Source of the DNA: Polaromonas vacuolata
GTDB taxonomy: Bacteria > Pseudomonadota > Gammaproteobacteria > Burkholderiales > Burkholderiaceae_C
DNA length: 64,000 nucleotides
Direction: 5' to 3'
NCBI RefSeq assembly: GCF_012584515.1
Contig: NZ_CP051461.1
Location: 62,001 to 126,000, forward strand
Each line of letters opens with the position of its first letter. Position 1 is the first letter of the stretch. The translations under genes and the position numbers were made by a program. Under the pieces are notes generated by a model. That model was given only the letters and a program-made list of their open reading frames with translations. It was not told the DNA's origin and did no database searches. Positions 25,778-35,008 of the stretch are shown one piece after another.

Positions 25778-27331
25778 ATGAAAAAACTTCTTCTTTCACT
25801 AGCACTCGGCCTGAGCCTACTCGGCTCCGGTGCTGCAGCGTTGGCCCAAGCGCCTGCTGCCGCGCCTGAAGCGACAGCAGCTTCCGCTGTGACTGCCAAG
25901 CCCGCCGATGCCGTGACTGCACCGGCAGCAAGCACTGCTGCTCTGCCAGTTACCGCCGCTGCGCCAGCTGCCGCTGCATCAGCGCCGGCCGCTCCCGTAC
26001 CTAACAAGGGCGATACCGCTTGGATGATGGTCTCCACTATTCTTGTGATCTTGATGACCGTACCTGGCTTGGCCTTGTTCTACGGCGGCTTGGTGCGTAG
26101 CAAAAACATGCTGTCCGTGCTGATGCAAGTTATGGTGACTTTCTCCATGATTGTGGTGCTGTGGTTTATCTACGGTTACAGCTTGGCTTTTACCGAAGGC
26201 AACGCCTTCTTCGGCGGCTTTGACCGATTGTTCATGAAAGGAATCTGGGACAACACTGCCGGTACTTTTGCGACTGCCGCTACTTTTAGCAAGGGCGTTG
26301 TGATTCCTGAATTGGTGTTTGCCGCCTTCCAAGCAACTTTTGCCGGTATTACAGGCTGCTTGATCGTGGGTGCTTTTGCTGAACGCATTAAGTTCTCCGC
26401 CGTGCTGATATTCATGGTTATCTGGTTCACCTTTAGCTATGCGCCTATCGCCCACATGGTCTGGTTCTGGATGGGCCCTGACGCTTACACCAGCAAAGAA
26501 GTGGTTGACGCTATGAATGCCAAAGCTGGCTACCTGTGGCAGACCGGCGCGCTGGACTTTGCTGGCGGCACTGTGGTTCACATCAACGCTGCGGTTGCTG
26601 GTTTGGTGGGTGCCTACGTGATTGGTAAACGCATTGGTTACGGCAAGGAATCCATGGCACCTCACAGCCTGACACTGACCATGGTCGGTGCGGCATTGTT
26701 GTGGGTTGGCTGGTTTGGTTTCAACGCTGGTTCGGCACTCGAAGCCAATGGTTTTGCAGCGTTGGCCTTTATCAATACCTTGGGTGCTACGGCAGCTGCG
26801 GTACTGGCCTGGTGTGTTGGCGAGTCCTTGATGCGCGGTAAGGCTTCTATGCTGGGTGCTGCATCCGGTGCGGTAGCTGGTTTGGTGGCAATTACGCCAG
26901 CGGCCGGTAATGTCGGCATAGGCGGTGGTTTGGCGATCGGTGTGGTTGCTGGCTTTGCCTGCCTATGGGGTGTGAATGGTTTGAAGAAATTACTCGGTGC
27001 GGATGACTCACTCGACGTCTTTGGCGTGCACGGTATCGGCGGCATTGTGGGCGCCTTGCTGACGGGCGTATTTAATTCGCCAAACCTGGGTGGTCCTGGC
27101 TATGTGGCTGATTGGGTTACTGCTACCGGTATTACCGCTGGTGACTACTCCATCGTCTCCCAAGTCTTGGTTCAGGCTAAAGCTGTGCTACTTACCATCG
27201 TCTGGTCGGGCGTGGTTTCCTTTATCGCCTACAAGATTGTTGACCTGACGATTGGTCTGCGCGTGAGCGAAGAAGACGAGCGCGAAGGCTTGGACATCTC
27301 GTCCCACGGTGAGACCGCGTATCACAACTGA
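25778..27331 (+). CDS. amtB: Ammonium transporter AmtB
   Basis: A 517-residue Amt protein. The signal peptide (LLSLALGLSLLGSGAAALAQ) is followed by a roughly 50-residue Ala/Pro/Thr spacer, then eleven transmembrane helices. Key residues are visible: the conserved Asp and first pore His in LDFAGGTVVHINAA and the second pore His in VFGVHGIGGIVGALLTG. The C-terminal cytoplasmic tail (VSEEDEREGLDISSHGE) is the segment that engages GlnK. Last gene of the sigma-54 operon, closed by a terminator. Confidence 0.96.
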   Translation: MKKLLLSLALGLSLLGSGAAALAQAPAAAPEATAASAVTAKPADAVTAPAASTAALPVTAAAPAAAASAPAAPVPNKGDTAWMMVSTILVILMTVPGLALFYGGLVRSKNMLSVLMQVMVTFSMIVVLWFIYGYSLAFTEGNAFFGGFDRLFMKGIWDNTAGTFATAATFSKGVVIPELVFAAFQATFAGITGCLIVGAFAERIKFSAVLIFMVIWFTFSYAPIAHMVWFWMGPDAYTSKEVVDAMNAKAGYLWQTGALDFAGGTVVHINAAVAGLVGAYVIGKRIGYGKESMAPHSLTLTMVGAALLWVGWFGFNAGSALEANGFAALAFINTLGATAAAVLAWCVGESLMRGKASMLGAASGAVAGLVAITPAAGNVGIGGGLAIGVVAGFACLWGVNGLKKLLGADDSLDVFGVHGIGGIVGALLTGVFNSPNLGGPGYVADWVTATGITAGDYSIVSQVLVQAKAVLLTIVWSGVVSFIAYKIVDLTIGLRVSEEDEREGLDISSHGETAYHN

Positions 27332-27397
27332 TTGAAGTAATGCGCCTAGCAGCGGCTAAAGACCGCTGGCGCTAGCGAATGTCTCCTGAAGTTATTT

Positions 27398-27430
27398 GCC
27401 CGCCGGCGTCAAAACTGGCGGGCTTTTTTT
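27398..27430 (+). terminator. Rho-independent terminator after amtB
   Basis: GCCCGCC (27398-27404) pairs with GGCGGGC (27417-27423), followed by seven T residues (27424-27430). Ends the torF-glnK-amtB transcript. Confidence 0.9.
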
Positions 27431-27554
27431 ATGCTTTTTTTAAATCTGTTCTGAGGTCTAGAAGTGGCAAGAACCGCGCGGGTTTGTCTTGCGCTTCGAC
27501 TAACAAGCCCAGCCAGCACGTTAAAGTCAAGCCTCTCTCTTTACTTGGTGCCCC

Positions 27555-28493
27555 ATGCAAATGCAGCCCGTTACCACTCAGCCCGACGCCCTCGGTGAAT
27601 CCCCTTTTTGGCATCCTGATGAGCAAATGCTCTACTGGCTAGACATTCCCGGTCGACAAATTCGCCGTATGGACCCTAAAACGCAAGTCGTGCAAAGCTG
27701 GGCCATGTCGCAAGAACCCGGCTGCATGGCACCGGCGCGTAATGCCCAAGGAGTCGCTAACGGTTTAGTGATTGCTTTGCGTGACGGTATTTATCACGCG
27801 CCGCAATGGGGCGGCGCATTGCATTGTTTGGCGCCGGCCAGTCATGACACCGGCAGCACGCGCTTTAACGACGGAAAGGCCGACCCCTTGGGGCGCTTTT
27901 GGGCCGGCACGATTTACGAGCCGCGCACTGCTGCTTTAGCCGAACTTTTCTCACTTGATTCCAGAGCCGGCGGTGCTGCTGGTTTGTTGCGCCAGCAGGG
28001 CGCTGCTACGGTGGCCAACGGTCTGGCTTGGTCGCCTGACGCTTCACGTCTTTACTGGAGTGACACCACAAGTCACCGCATTCGCGTCTGGGATTGGGAT
28101 GCGGCTGGTAACCACATGCGCAATGAAAGCGTCTTCGCCGAATGGCCGGCCAAGCCTTTAGGCTGGCAAAGCGGCACGGGTCACGACGCCAGTTATGGCG
28201 GTCGACCAGACGGTGCGGCGGTTGATGTTGAGGGTAACTATTACGCGGCTATGTTTGAGGGTGGTCGGATTCTCAAGCTTTCACCTGCGGCTACGCAACT
28301 GGCCGATATCACTGTGCCGGCGCGCTGCCCGACCATGCCTTGCTTTGGTGGTCCTGACCTCAAGACTTTGTATGTAACGACTGCTAGTTATGGCCGCTCG
28401 GCCGCAGAGCTCAAGGCTTGGCCGCATTCCGGCTGCGTATTTGCCATGCCGCTTGATGTGCCGGGTTTGCCGGTGAATTTCGCCATCGTTTGA
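27555..28493 (+). CDS. SMP-30/gluconolactonase family lactonase
   Basis: A 312-residue six-bladed beta-propeller of the SGL family. Metal-site segments are visible: the Glu in DALGESPFW, the Asn in RFNDGKADPLGRFWAGT, the Asn in VANGLAWSPD and the Asp in RPDGAAVDVEGN. Such enzymes hydrolyse sugar-acid lactones. It lies 75 bases before glcE and reads the same way, so the two may share a transcript, but a link to glycolate metabolism is not obvious. Confidence 0.9.
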   Translation: MQMQPVTTQPDALGESPFWHPDEQMLYWLDIPGRQIRRMDPKTQVVQSWAMSQEPGCMAPARNAQGVANGLVIALRDGIYHAPQWGGALHCLAPASHDTGSTRFNDGKADPLGRFWAGTIYEPRTAALAELFSLDSRAGGAAGLLRQQGAATVANGLAWSPDASRLYWSDTTSHRIRVWDWDAAGNHMRNESVFAEWPAKPLGWQSGTGHDASYGGRPDGAAVDVEGNYYAAMFEGGRILKLSPAATQLADITVPARCPTMPCFGGPDLKTLYVTTASYGRSAAELKAWPHSGCVFAMPLDVPGLPVNFAIV

Positions 28494-28568
28494 GTCGGCA
28501 AAAAAACTGCACACAACAGCCTCAAAAAAATCAGCATCGCCCAGTCAGATGCCGCTTACCATCAAATC

Positions 28569-29705
28569 ATGCCAATAGATACAGAAACAATTGCCGACTT
28601 TGTCCAACAGGTGCGCAGCGCGGCCGAAACCCGCACACCACTGCGTTTTCGCGGCGGCGGCAGCAAAGACTTTTATGGCCAATCTTTTGACGGCCAAATA
28701 CTTGATACCCGGCCGCTTTCTGGCGTCGTCAGCTATGAACCCAGCGAGTTAGTCGTCACCGTTGGCGCTGGCACTTCGCTGGCTGAACTCGAAGCTCTGC
28801 TAGCCGCGCAAGGCCAATGTCTGCCGTTTGAGCCGCCGCACTTTAACCGCAATGCCGATGGCGTCTCACCGGCAACCGTAGGCGGTATGCTCGCGGCTGG
28901 CTTGAGTGGCCCGGCACGCGCCAGCGCTGGTGCGGTGCGCGACTTTGTATTGGGTTTGCAAATCATCAATGGCCGCGCTGAGCATTTAACTTTTGGCGGT
29001 CAGGTCATGAAAAACGTGGCGGGCTATGACGTCTCTCGCCTGATGAACGGCAGTATGGGTACGTTGGCGCTGTTAACTGAAATCAGCTTGAAGGTGCTGC
29101 CCATAGCGCCCGCTGAAGCGACCCTGGTATTTCCCTGCGACCAAGCCCAAGCCTTGTCTTGGCTACACGGCTGGGGCGCAAAACCCTTGCCGCTTAACGC
29201 CAGTTGCTGGATGGAGCAGGGCGGTCAAGGACGACTTTATCTGCGCCTACGCGGCGCGCAGGCTGCCGTTGCTGCGGCTTGCAAAACGTTGGGTGGTGAA
29301 CGTATGGCGGATGCCGCCGCCAGTGAGTTTTGGCTGGCTTGCCGCGACCAGCGTTTGGCTTGGTTTGAACAACGCACGCCGACGCAAGACTTGTGGCGGC
29401 TGTCGCTGCCGCAAACAGCGGCTGTATTGCTACTGCCTGAGTCATGTAGCAGCACCTTGGTGGAGTGGCATGGCGGTCAGCGCTGGATTTGCGCTGAGGC
29501 CTCTGACGCGCCCCGGCTGCGTGAGCTCGCGGCAATGGCTGGCGGACATGCAACGCTGTTTAAGACGGCGCTGGACCGTCCGGTTAGCGCGGTGCAACGT
29601 TTTGATACTTTGCAGCCAGCGCTGGCACGCATACAGGCCGGCCTAAGGCGCGAGTTTGACCCGATTGGCATCTTTAACCCTGAACGCGCATACCTTAAAA
29701 GCTAG
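28569..29705 (+). CDS. glcE: Glycolate oxidase FAD-binding subunit GlcE
   Basis: A 378-residue subunit of the membrane-associated glycolate oxidase, which converts glycolate to glyoxylate. The FAD-binding 4 domain shows TPLRFRGGGSKDFYG, the VTVGAGTSLAELEALL motif and SPATVGGMLAAGLSGPARAS. It partners GlcF, encoded 0.8 kb downstream with a DUF1275 gene between. The GlcD catalytic subunit is not in the window on either side. Confidence 0.93.
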   Translation: MPIDTETIADFVQQVRSAAETRTPLRFRGGGSKDFYGQSFDGQILDTRPLSGVVSYEPSELVVTVGAGTSLAELEALLAAQGQCLPFEPPHFNRNADGVSPATVGGMLAAGLSGPARASAGAVRDFVLGLQIINGRAEHLTFGGQVMKNVAGYDVSRLMNGSMGTLALLTEISLKVLPIAPAEATLVFPCDQAQALSWLHGWGAKPLPLNASCWMEQGGQGRLYLRLRGAQAAVAAACKTLGGERMADAAASEFWLACRDQRLAWFEQRTPTQDLWRLSLPQTAAVLLLPESCSSTLVEWHGGQRWICAEASDAPRLRELAAMAGGHATLFKTALDRPVSAVQRFDTLQPALARIQAGLRREFDPIGIFNPERAYLKS

Positions 29706-29716
29706 AACGCTTTTTT

Positions 29717-30517
29717 ATGCGACGTTTGCGACATCTCAGCGGACAACACCGCACCGACTCGACCAATCGACTGCTGGGGGGAATGCTGGCTTTTAATGCC
29801 GGCGCCATCAATGCCGGCGGTTTTTTGCTGATCAGCATGTATACCTCGCACATGACCGGGTTTGCCTCCATGTTGGCGGACAACATAGTGCTGGGTAATT
29901 TGACACCCGTGCTCAGCGCCCTAGGCGCGCTGCTAATGTTTGCAGCTGGTGCAGCCTTTACCGCCGTCATGGTGAACTGGTCGCGCCACCACTGGCTGCG
30001 CAGCGAGTACGCCATGCCTTTGCTAGTCGAAGCCATTTTGCTGCTGATTTTCGGCTTGATGGGCGCGACGCTGACCCGTCAAACTCCTTTTGCTGTGCCG
30101 CTGACTTTGCTGGTGCTGGCCTTCATCATGGGTTTGCAAAACGCACTGGTCAGCAAACTGTCTAAGTCTCAGATACGCACCACCCACATGACAGGCGTGA
30201 TCACAGATTTGGGTATTGAGCTGGGCAAGCTGTTGTATTGGAACCGTACCGAGAGCCCGATTGCTTCCCGGGTACGCGCCAATCAGATCAAGTTACGGCT
30301 GTACACCACACTGTTGCTGTCCTTCATTGGTGGCGGCTTGGTTGGCGCCATCGGCTTTAAATACGTAGGTTTTATCTGGGTACTACCCTTGTCCATAGCC
30401 TTGATGGCACTGTCTATCCCACCACTTTTTCTGGATTGGCGGCGCGGTTTCCGGCGCCGCGAAAAGGCCAAGTCTCGGGCCGATGCTGCGCCTGCGACTA
30501 ACGACACATCTTCATAA
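29717..30517 (+). CDS. DUF1275 (YoaK-like) membrane protein
   Basis: A 266-residue inner-membrane protein with about six hydrophobic helices. The start GGMLAFNAGAINAGGFLLIS and the following SHMTGFASMLADN are the DUF1275 signature, and MGLQNALVSKLSKSQIRTTH is a conserved internal segment. Function of the family is unknown; some members are annotated as transporters. It sits between glcE (11-bp gap) and glcF (7-bp gap) in one apparent operon, so glycolate uptake is a possible, unproven role. Confidence 0.88.
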   Translation: MRRLRHLSGQHRTDSTNRLLGGMLAFNAGAINAGGFLLISMYTSHMTGFASMLADNIVLGNLTPVLSALGALLMFAAGAAFTAVMVNWSRHHWLRSEYAMPLLVEAILLLIFGLMGATLTRQTPFAVPLTLLVLAFIMGLQNALVSKLSKSQIRTTHMTGVITDLGIELGKLLYWNRTESPIASRVRANQIKLRLYTTLLLSFIGGGLVGAIGFKYVGFIWVLPLSIALMALSIPPLFLDWRRGFRRREKAKSRADAAPATNDTSS

Positions 30518-30524
30518 AGAAATC

Positions 30525-31766
30525 ATGCAAACAACGCTCGCTCCTGAATTTAAAAATACCGCCGACGGCCAGCAGGCTGAAGCCATTTTGCGTAAGTGCG
30601 TGCACTGCGGTTTTTGTACCGCCACCTGCCCGACGTATCAGCTGTTAGGCGATGAGCTCGATGGTCCGCGTGGCCGTATCTACCTGATCAAGCAAGTGCT
30701 AGAAGGTCAAACGCCAACGCGTAAAACTCAGATGCATTTAGACCGCTGCCTGACTTGCCGCAACTGCGAGACCACCTGCCCAAGCGGTGTGCAATACGGC
30801 AACTTGATAGAAATTGGTCGCAAGCTAGTCGACGAGCGCGTACCGCGCCCACCCGCCGAGAAAGCTTTGCGCTGGGCGCTCAAAGAAGGCCTGCCTTCGC
30901 CGCTGTTCGCGCCGGCCATGAAGCTAGGCCAAGCGGTGCGCGGTTTGCTGCCCGCAGCGCTGAAAAACAAAGTACCAGCGCGCCAAGATGCCGGCTCAAT
31001 ACCGACGCGCACGCATGCCCGCAAGATGCTCATGCTCAGTGGCTGCGTTCAGCCGTCTATGCTGCCCAATATCAATAGCGCCACGGTGCGCGTGCTTGAC
31101 GCGGCTGGCATACAGGTGGTGACAGCGGCCAAGGCGGGCTGCTGCGGTGCAGTCAAGCTGCATATGAACGACCACACTGGCAGCCATGTCGAGATCAAGC
31201 GAAACATTGACGCTTGGTGGCCACTGATTGTGGGCGACGCCGACAACGCTGGCGTCGAGGCGATTGTCATGAACGCTTCAGGCTGCGGCGTGACGGTTAA
31301 AGACTACGGTCATATTCTCAAAGACGACCCCGTCTATGCCGAAAAAGCCGCGCAGGTCAGTGCTTTGACGCGGGACTTGAGTGAGTTGCTGCCCGAGCTG
31401 GTCGAAAAACTCTCGGCGCAGGTTGCCGCCAAAGCCGGTCAAGTCGCTTTTCACCCGCCTTGCACCTTGCAGCACGGCCAGCAGCTGCGCGGCGGTGTCG
31501 AGCAATACCTGACGCAACTCGGTTTCAACATCCGTACCGCCAGTTGTGAAGCGCATTTGTGCTGTGGCTCGGCCGGTACTTACTCGGTACTCCAGCCGAA
31601 ACTGGCGTATGAGCTGCGCGACCGTAAGTTAGGCAATTTGCAAGAGATGGCACCCGAGGTGATTGTCTCGGCCAACGTCGGCTGCATCACGCATTTGCAA
31701 AGCGGCACGGCCACGCCGGTGCGGCATTGGGTGGAGTTGCTGGACGATGCTTTGACGCCGGTTTAA
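30525..31766 (+). CDS. glcF: Glycolate oxidase iron-sulfur subunit GlcF
   Basis: A 413-residue subunit with two ferredoxin-type 4Fe-4S motifs (CVHCGFCTATCPTYQ and CLTCRNCETTCPSGV) and two cysteine-rich CCG domains (GCCGAVKLH, LCCGSAGTYS). It passes electrons from the GlcD/GlcE flavins to the membrane quinone pool. I start at the ATG at 30525; an upstream in-frame start would overlap the DUF1275 gene. The stop abuts the decayed methyltransferase region. Confidence 0.94.
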   Translation: MQTTLAPEFKNTADGQQAEAILRKCVHCGFCTATCPTYQLLGDELDGPRGRIYLIKQVLEGQTPTRKTQMHLDRCLTCRNCETTCPSGVQYGNLIEIGRKLVDERVPRPPAEKALRWALKEGLPSPLFAPAMKLGQAVRGLLPAALKNKVPARQDAGSIPTRTHARKMLMLSGCVQPSMLPNINSATVRVLDAAGIQVVTAAKAGCCGAVKLHMNDHTGSHVEIKRNIDAWWPLIVGDADNAGVEAIVMNASGCGVTVKDYGHILKDDPVYAEKAAQVSALTRDLSELLPELVEKLSAQVAAKAGQVAFHPPCTLQHGQQLRGGVEQYLTQLGFNIRTASCEAHLCCGSAGTYSVLQPKLAYELRDRKLGNLQEMAPEVIVSANVGCITHLQSGTATPVRHWVELLDDALTPV

Positions 31767-31768
31767 GT

Positions 31769-32275
31769 TTGGTTGTTTGGTGAATGGGCTTGGGCACCGC
31801 AAAAGCTGCATTTCCCATGCGCCCAAGTGTGCTCGGTGCGCTCAAACTAGATATTGCCCGCATCACTGGCAAAGCTCGTGGCAATCGGATGCGCGCCATT
31901 GGCGTACTTTGAGTAGTACACGCTACGCCGCGCCAGCAAACTGGTCAGGCGCGTGATGCCAATGCCAAATACCTGTTTCGTCAGGATGTGATTCACGCGC
32001 TCTTGCAGGTCTGGAATATCTTGCGCCAGCCCCAGGGTGAGCCGACTGGTGATCTCGCGCAGAAACACGCTTGACTTGGTGAACGGGTCCAGAAAGCGCA
32101 CGGCCTTGCTGGCCCACAGGTCGGCACCACCGTGGTCCGTGGCCTAGGCCAGCGTGTCCAACATACGCCCGGCAAGCCCGGGCAGGGTAAAGACTTCGTC
32201 GTTCGACAGGTTGGCAATGCAGGTCAGCACATCGGGGTTGCGTCCGCGCAGGGTGAAGGAAACCTGTTCGTTCAT
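31769..32275 (-). pseudogene. Adenine-type DNA methyltransferase remnant with two in-frame stops
   Basis: From the ATG at 32275-32273 the frame encodes SNDEVFTLPGLAGRMLDTLA, then an in-frame TAG (32146-32144). It continues without shift through KAVRFLDPFTKSSVFLREI, the region where methylases have an FxG-type SAM motif, and QVFGIGITRLTSLLARRSVY to a second TAG (31849-31847). Beyond that the same frame still reads as family-like sequence with a zinc knuckle (GKCSFCGA) up to the end of glcF. So the gene has two nonsense codons and has lost the catalytic C-terminus. It overlaps the KilA-N gene by four bases (ATGA), so they were one operon. Confidence 0.75.
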
Positions 32276-33083
32276 GGCTGTTTGCCTTGGAGCCGCTGCA
32301 CACCCACATCGGCCAACAGCAGCTTCATTTGCGCTATGGCGGTCTGGTTCAGCAGAGCTAGCCGCTCCGTCTGCGCCAGCTTTTGATGAATGAAGTGCGC
32401 GTTCAGCGTTTCCAGATTGGCCAGGCACACCAGTTGCGCGGCATTGGCTTGGTCGCGGATGTTGCCCTTGTTGCCGGGGTTTTCATCACGCCACTGTGCA
32501 GCGGTCTTGCCAAACAGCGCCATGTTCAGAAGATCGGCCTCGCTGGCGAGATCAGATTGGTTTGCTGGGCGGTGAGTTGTGGCGGAATCAGTTGGGTTTT
32601 GATGGCGTCGGTATGGATGCGGTAATTGATCTTGGTTAGATTGCGGCGAATGTCCCAGCCCAGTTGGTCGCGTTCGGTCTCTTTGAGGCGCTGGAACTCT
32701 TTGATGAGGTAAATCTTGAATTCCGCGCTGATCCACATGCCGAACTCGAAAGCAATATCCTGGTGTGCGTAGGTGCCGCCATAGCGCCCAGCCTTTGCGA
32801 CCAGTCCAATGGCGTTCGTCTGAGCCACCCATTCCTTGGCGCTGAGTTTGTAGTTGTTGAGACCCGCCTGACTTTTAATTGTGGCGAATCCGCCATAGTT
32901 GAAATTCGGGTTGTGAACCTGCTCCCAGATGCCCAGAAACTCCACAGTGTTGCGGTTGCGCAGCCAGTCGGAGATAAAAAAGTCACCGTCTTTAGCCCGG
33001 ATCATGTCCGTGAGGGAGATGAAATCCTTATCGCCCACGCTATAGACCGTGATGCTCGTGCCCTTAACTTCAATTTTGGCCAT
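32272..33083 (-). pseudogene. KilA-N domain protein gene, frameshifted
   Basis: The first part (from the ATG at 33083, AAGGAGG nine bases upstream) is a KilA-N domain: ISLTDMIRAKDGDFFISDWL, FLGIWEQVHNPNF and AHQDIAFEFGMWISAEFK. It runs to TAQQTNLI, then shifts near 32547-32553. The continuation ASEADLLNMALFGKTAAQWR and LNQTAIAQMKLLLADVGVQ lies in another frame and ends at 32272. About one missing base explains the break. KilA-N proteins bind DNA and occur in phages and next to restriction-modification genes, fitting the methylase downstream. Confidence 0.8.
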
Positions 33084-33128
33084 GTGCCTCATCCTCCTTG
33101 TTATGTGACGATATTGCGCAGGGATACG

Positions 33129-33143
33129 GTCACAACTTGTGAC
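33129..33143. promoter_or_regulatory. Perfect palindrome upstream of the KilA-N operon
   Basis: GTCACAACTTGTGAC is a perfect 15-bp palindrome 46 bases upstream of the KilA-N start, with a further GTGAC half-site at about 33104. It is placed like an operator for a restriction-modification controller. Confidence 0.5.
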
Positions 33144-33343
33144 TACATGCCAACTCGCGCACCGTCATGGGCGGGTAGATTTTGATGGGTGTAAAAATTT
33201 CATGCTTTAGCTGGGCCACTGCCGCCTCTGAGTACTGCGCGTAGTTTGGCATGTGCTCTTTCTGATGCGTGATTGAACCACACCAACAAATACTCTGAGC
33301 AGTCCAAATCAGTGGTTGAAATCGAATCAGCAAAAATCATCAC

Positions 33344-33660
33344 TCGACGTCAACCACAATCAGGTCTTCGCTGAGAGGAAATCCATTGCTTAGCCAATCT
33401 GACCCATACGTAAGACTCACGCCCTTGCCTGAGTCGACTAATTTGAGCTTGCCAACGTAGCGCGCCGCAGTCTTCTTTGGGTTTGGCCAAGGTCGCCAGC
33501 GTCTGGTCGCGGCCAACCAGCCAGAGTGCGGTTGCAAGCACGCCAAGGCTGACGCTGGGTTCGCCAGCTTCCAAGCGCAAAAGAGTCGCCACGCTGATGC
33601 CTATGCCCATGCGTTGTGCGCCTAGTTTCGAGTGATTCTTTGCGGCCTTGCCTTGCCTCG
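33344..33660 (-). pseudogene. Collapsed second copy of hipBA
   Basis: Bases 33344-33463 nearly duplicate 34806-34925, the 5' part of hipA (SRYVGKLKLVDSGKGVSLTY onward), and 33466-33660 nearly duplicate about 35160-35345, the middle of hipB. They are joined directly, so the hipA start, the hipB end and the sequence between are missing. The joint falls at GCGCG, which is present at both parental positions, suggesting deletion through microhomology after a tandem duplication. Not expected to make a functional protein. Confidence 0.85.
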
Positions 33661-33685
33661 CTGCCGGTTAAATTCAAAAATACGG

Positions 33686-34978
33686 CTATCTAGCGAAAGG
33701 GCTTGGGCGCTGCGGGCGAACTGACGCTGCGTAATGCGCAGAACTAAAGGCTTGCCTTTGTCCCAGCAGCTGCGCACCGTCTATGCGTTCTGCCAGGCTA
33801 TCGAGATCAGCGGCACAAACGCCGCACTGTGCAAAATGTTGACGCCAGCCATCGACTATGCGGATAAGGTTGACGACAGCCGCTGCGGCTTGTGCTGGGG
33901 TGTAGCCAAAGAGTTCGCACTGCGACATGGCATTAGAAAGCGTTGAGTCACGCTGGTCATTGCCGACGATGAATTCTTGAAATCCTTGACCTGAATTCGT
34001 TGTCAATACGTCATAGGCTGGCGCAAGTCGATATTTACCTTGGTGCGTCGGCTCGACCACCATGAGTGAGTGGTTTTTCTCATGGTCATCGGTGTTGTCG
34101 ATCAGGATGTTGAACACCATACGGCGAAACAGCTCCTGCATATCGAGAAGATTCCGACCTTCTTCTGCCACGCCAGCACGCCGCAGCAACTGAGCCAACG
34201 CTGGGTAGCCAAGATCGGGCTCCTGCCCGGCAACGCTCTGAGCGCGTAACGCAGTACCCGCTGATAGGCAATGGATGCGTCGCGCGCCTTGTCTATCAAA
34301 ACGACGTACCGCTAGCGCATGCTCACCGACGAGTTGCACTACTTGTGTTTCCGCCACGGTGATGTCGGCCAGCTTGGCAAGCGTCATGGACGCATGCTCA
34401 ATAAGTGGCACGTCTATGGGTTCATTGTTGAAAAACTTAATCAGCCATTCTTCACCGGCAATGTCTATGAGCGCTTTGGGCTTGGCGCCACCAAAACTGC
34501 CGCCAGCGGACAGTAGCTTGCGCTCTATGTTGCTGATCACTTCCTTGGCGCTGACCTTGTGGACGATTTCGCTTAACTGCTGGGCTTGGTCCAATCGTGG
34601 CAGGGGGCTTTTGGGGCGTGGTGTGTATGTTTGGGCTGAGAGCGACACGCCGAGCGCGCCAAAGCGATCGTCGCCAGCGTAAAACAAATACTCCATGAGG
34701 GACAGTCGAGCCGGCTTGTCGAGGTACTGTATGACGCGCTCGCCCCAGCGGTCAGGCCGTGCGTCATCGACTGCACCGACAGCCAGACCTTTCCACCTTG
34801 GTAAATGCTCGACGTCAACCACAATCAGGTCTTCGCTGAGAGGAAATCCATTGCTTAGCCAATCTGACCCATACGTAAGACTCACGCCCTTGCCCGAGTC
34901 GACTAATTTGAGTTTGCCAACGTAGCGCGATGTAGTCGGGTCTGTGAGAAGCCACAGGTAGAGCTGGTCATGTTTCAT
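33686..34978 (-). CDS. hipA: HipA family serine/threonine kinase toxin
   Basis: A 430-residue HipA. The N-terminal subdomain (YVGKLKLVDSGKGVSLTYG) is followed by the kinase core: the nucleotide loop AGGSFGGAKPKALIDI, AVRRFDR, the catalytic FNILIDNTDDHEKNHSL with the expected Asp and Asn, and the metal-binding LAPAYDVLTT. HipA kinases phosphorylate aminoacyl-tRNA synthetases and induce dormancy when free of HipB. All key residues appear intact. It lies 30 bases after hipB. Confidence 0.92.
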   Translation of the reverse strand: MKHDQLYLWLLTDPTTSRYVGKLKLVDSGKGVSLTYGSDWLSNGFPLSEDLIVVDVEHLPRWKGLAVGAVDDARPDRWGERVIQYLDKPARLSLMEYLFYAGDDRFGALGVSLSAQTYTPRPKSPLPRLDQAQQLSEIVHKVSAKEVISNIERKLLSAGGSFGGAKPKALIDIAGEEWLIKFFNNEPIDVPLIEHASMTLAKLADITVAETQVVQLVGEHALAVRRFDRQGARRIHCLSAGTALRAQSVAGQEPDLGYPALAQLLRRAGVAEEGRNLLDMQELFRRMVFNILIDNTDDHEKNHSLMVVEPTHQGKYRLAPAYDVLTTNSGQGFQEFIVGNDQRDSTLSNAMSQCELFGYTPAQAAAAVVNLIRIVDGWRQHFAQCGVCAADLDSLAERIDGAQLLGQRQAFSSAHYAASVRPQRPSPFAR

Positions 34979-35008
34979 GCGCTTTTTTTATCCTTAGTCC
35001 TTAGTCGT

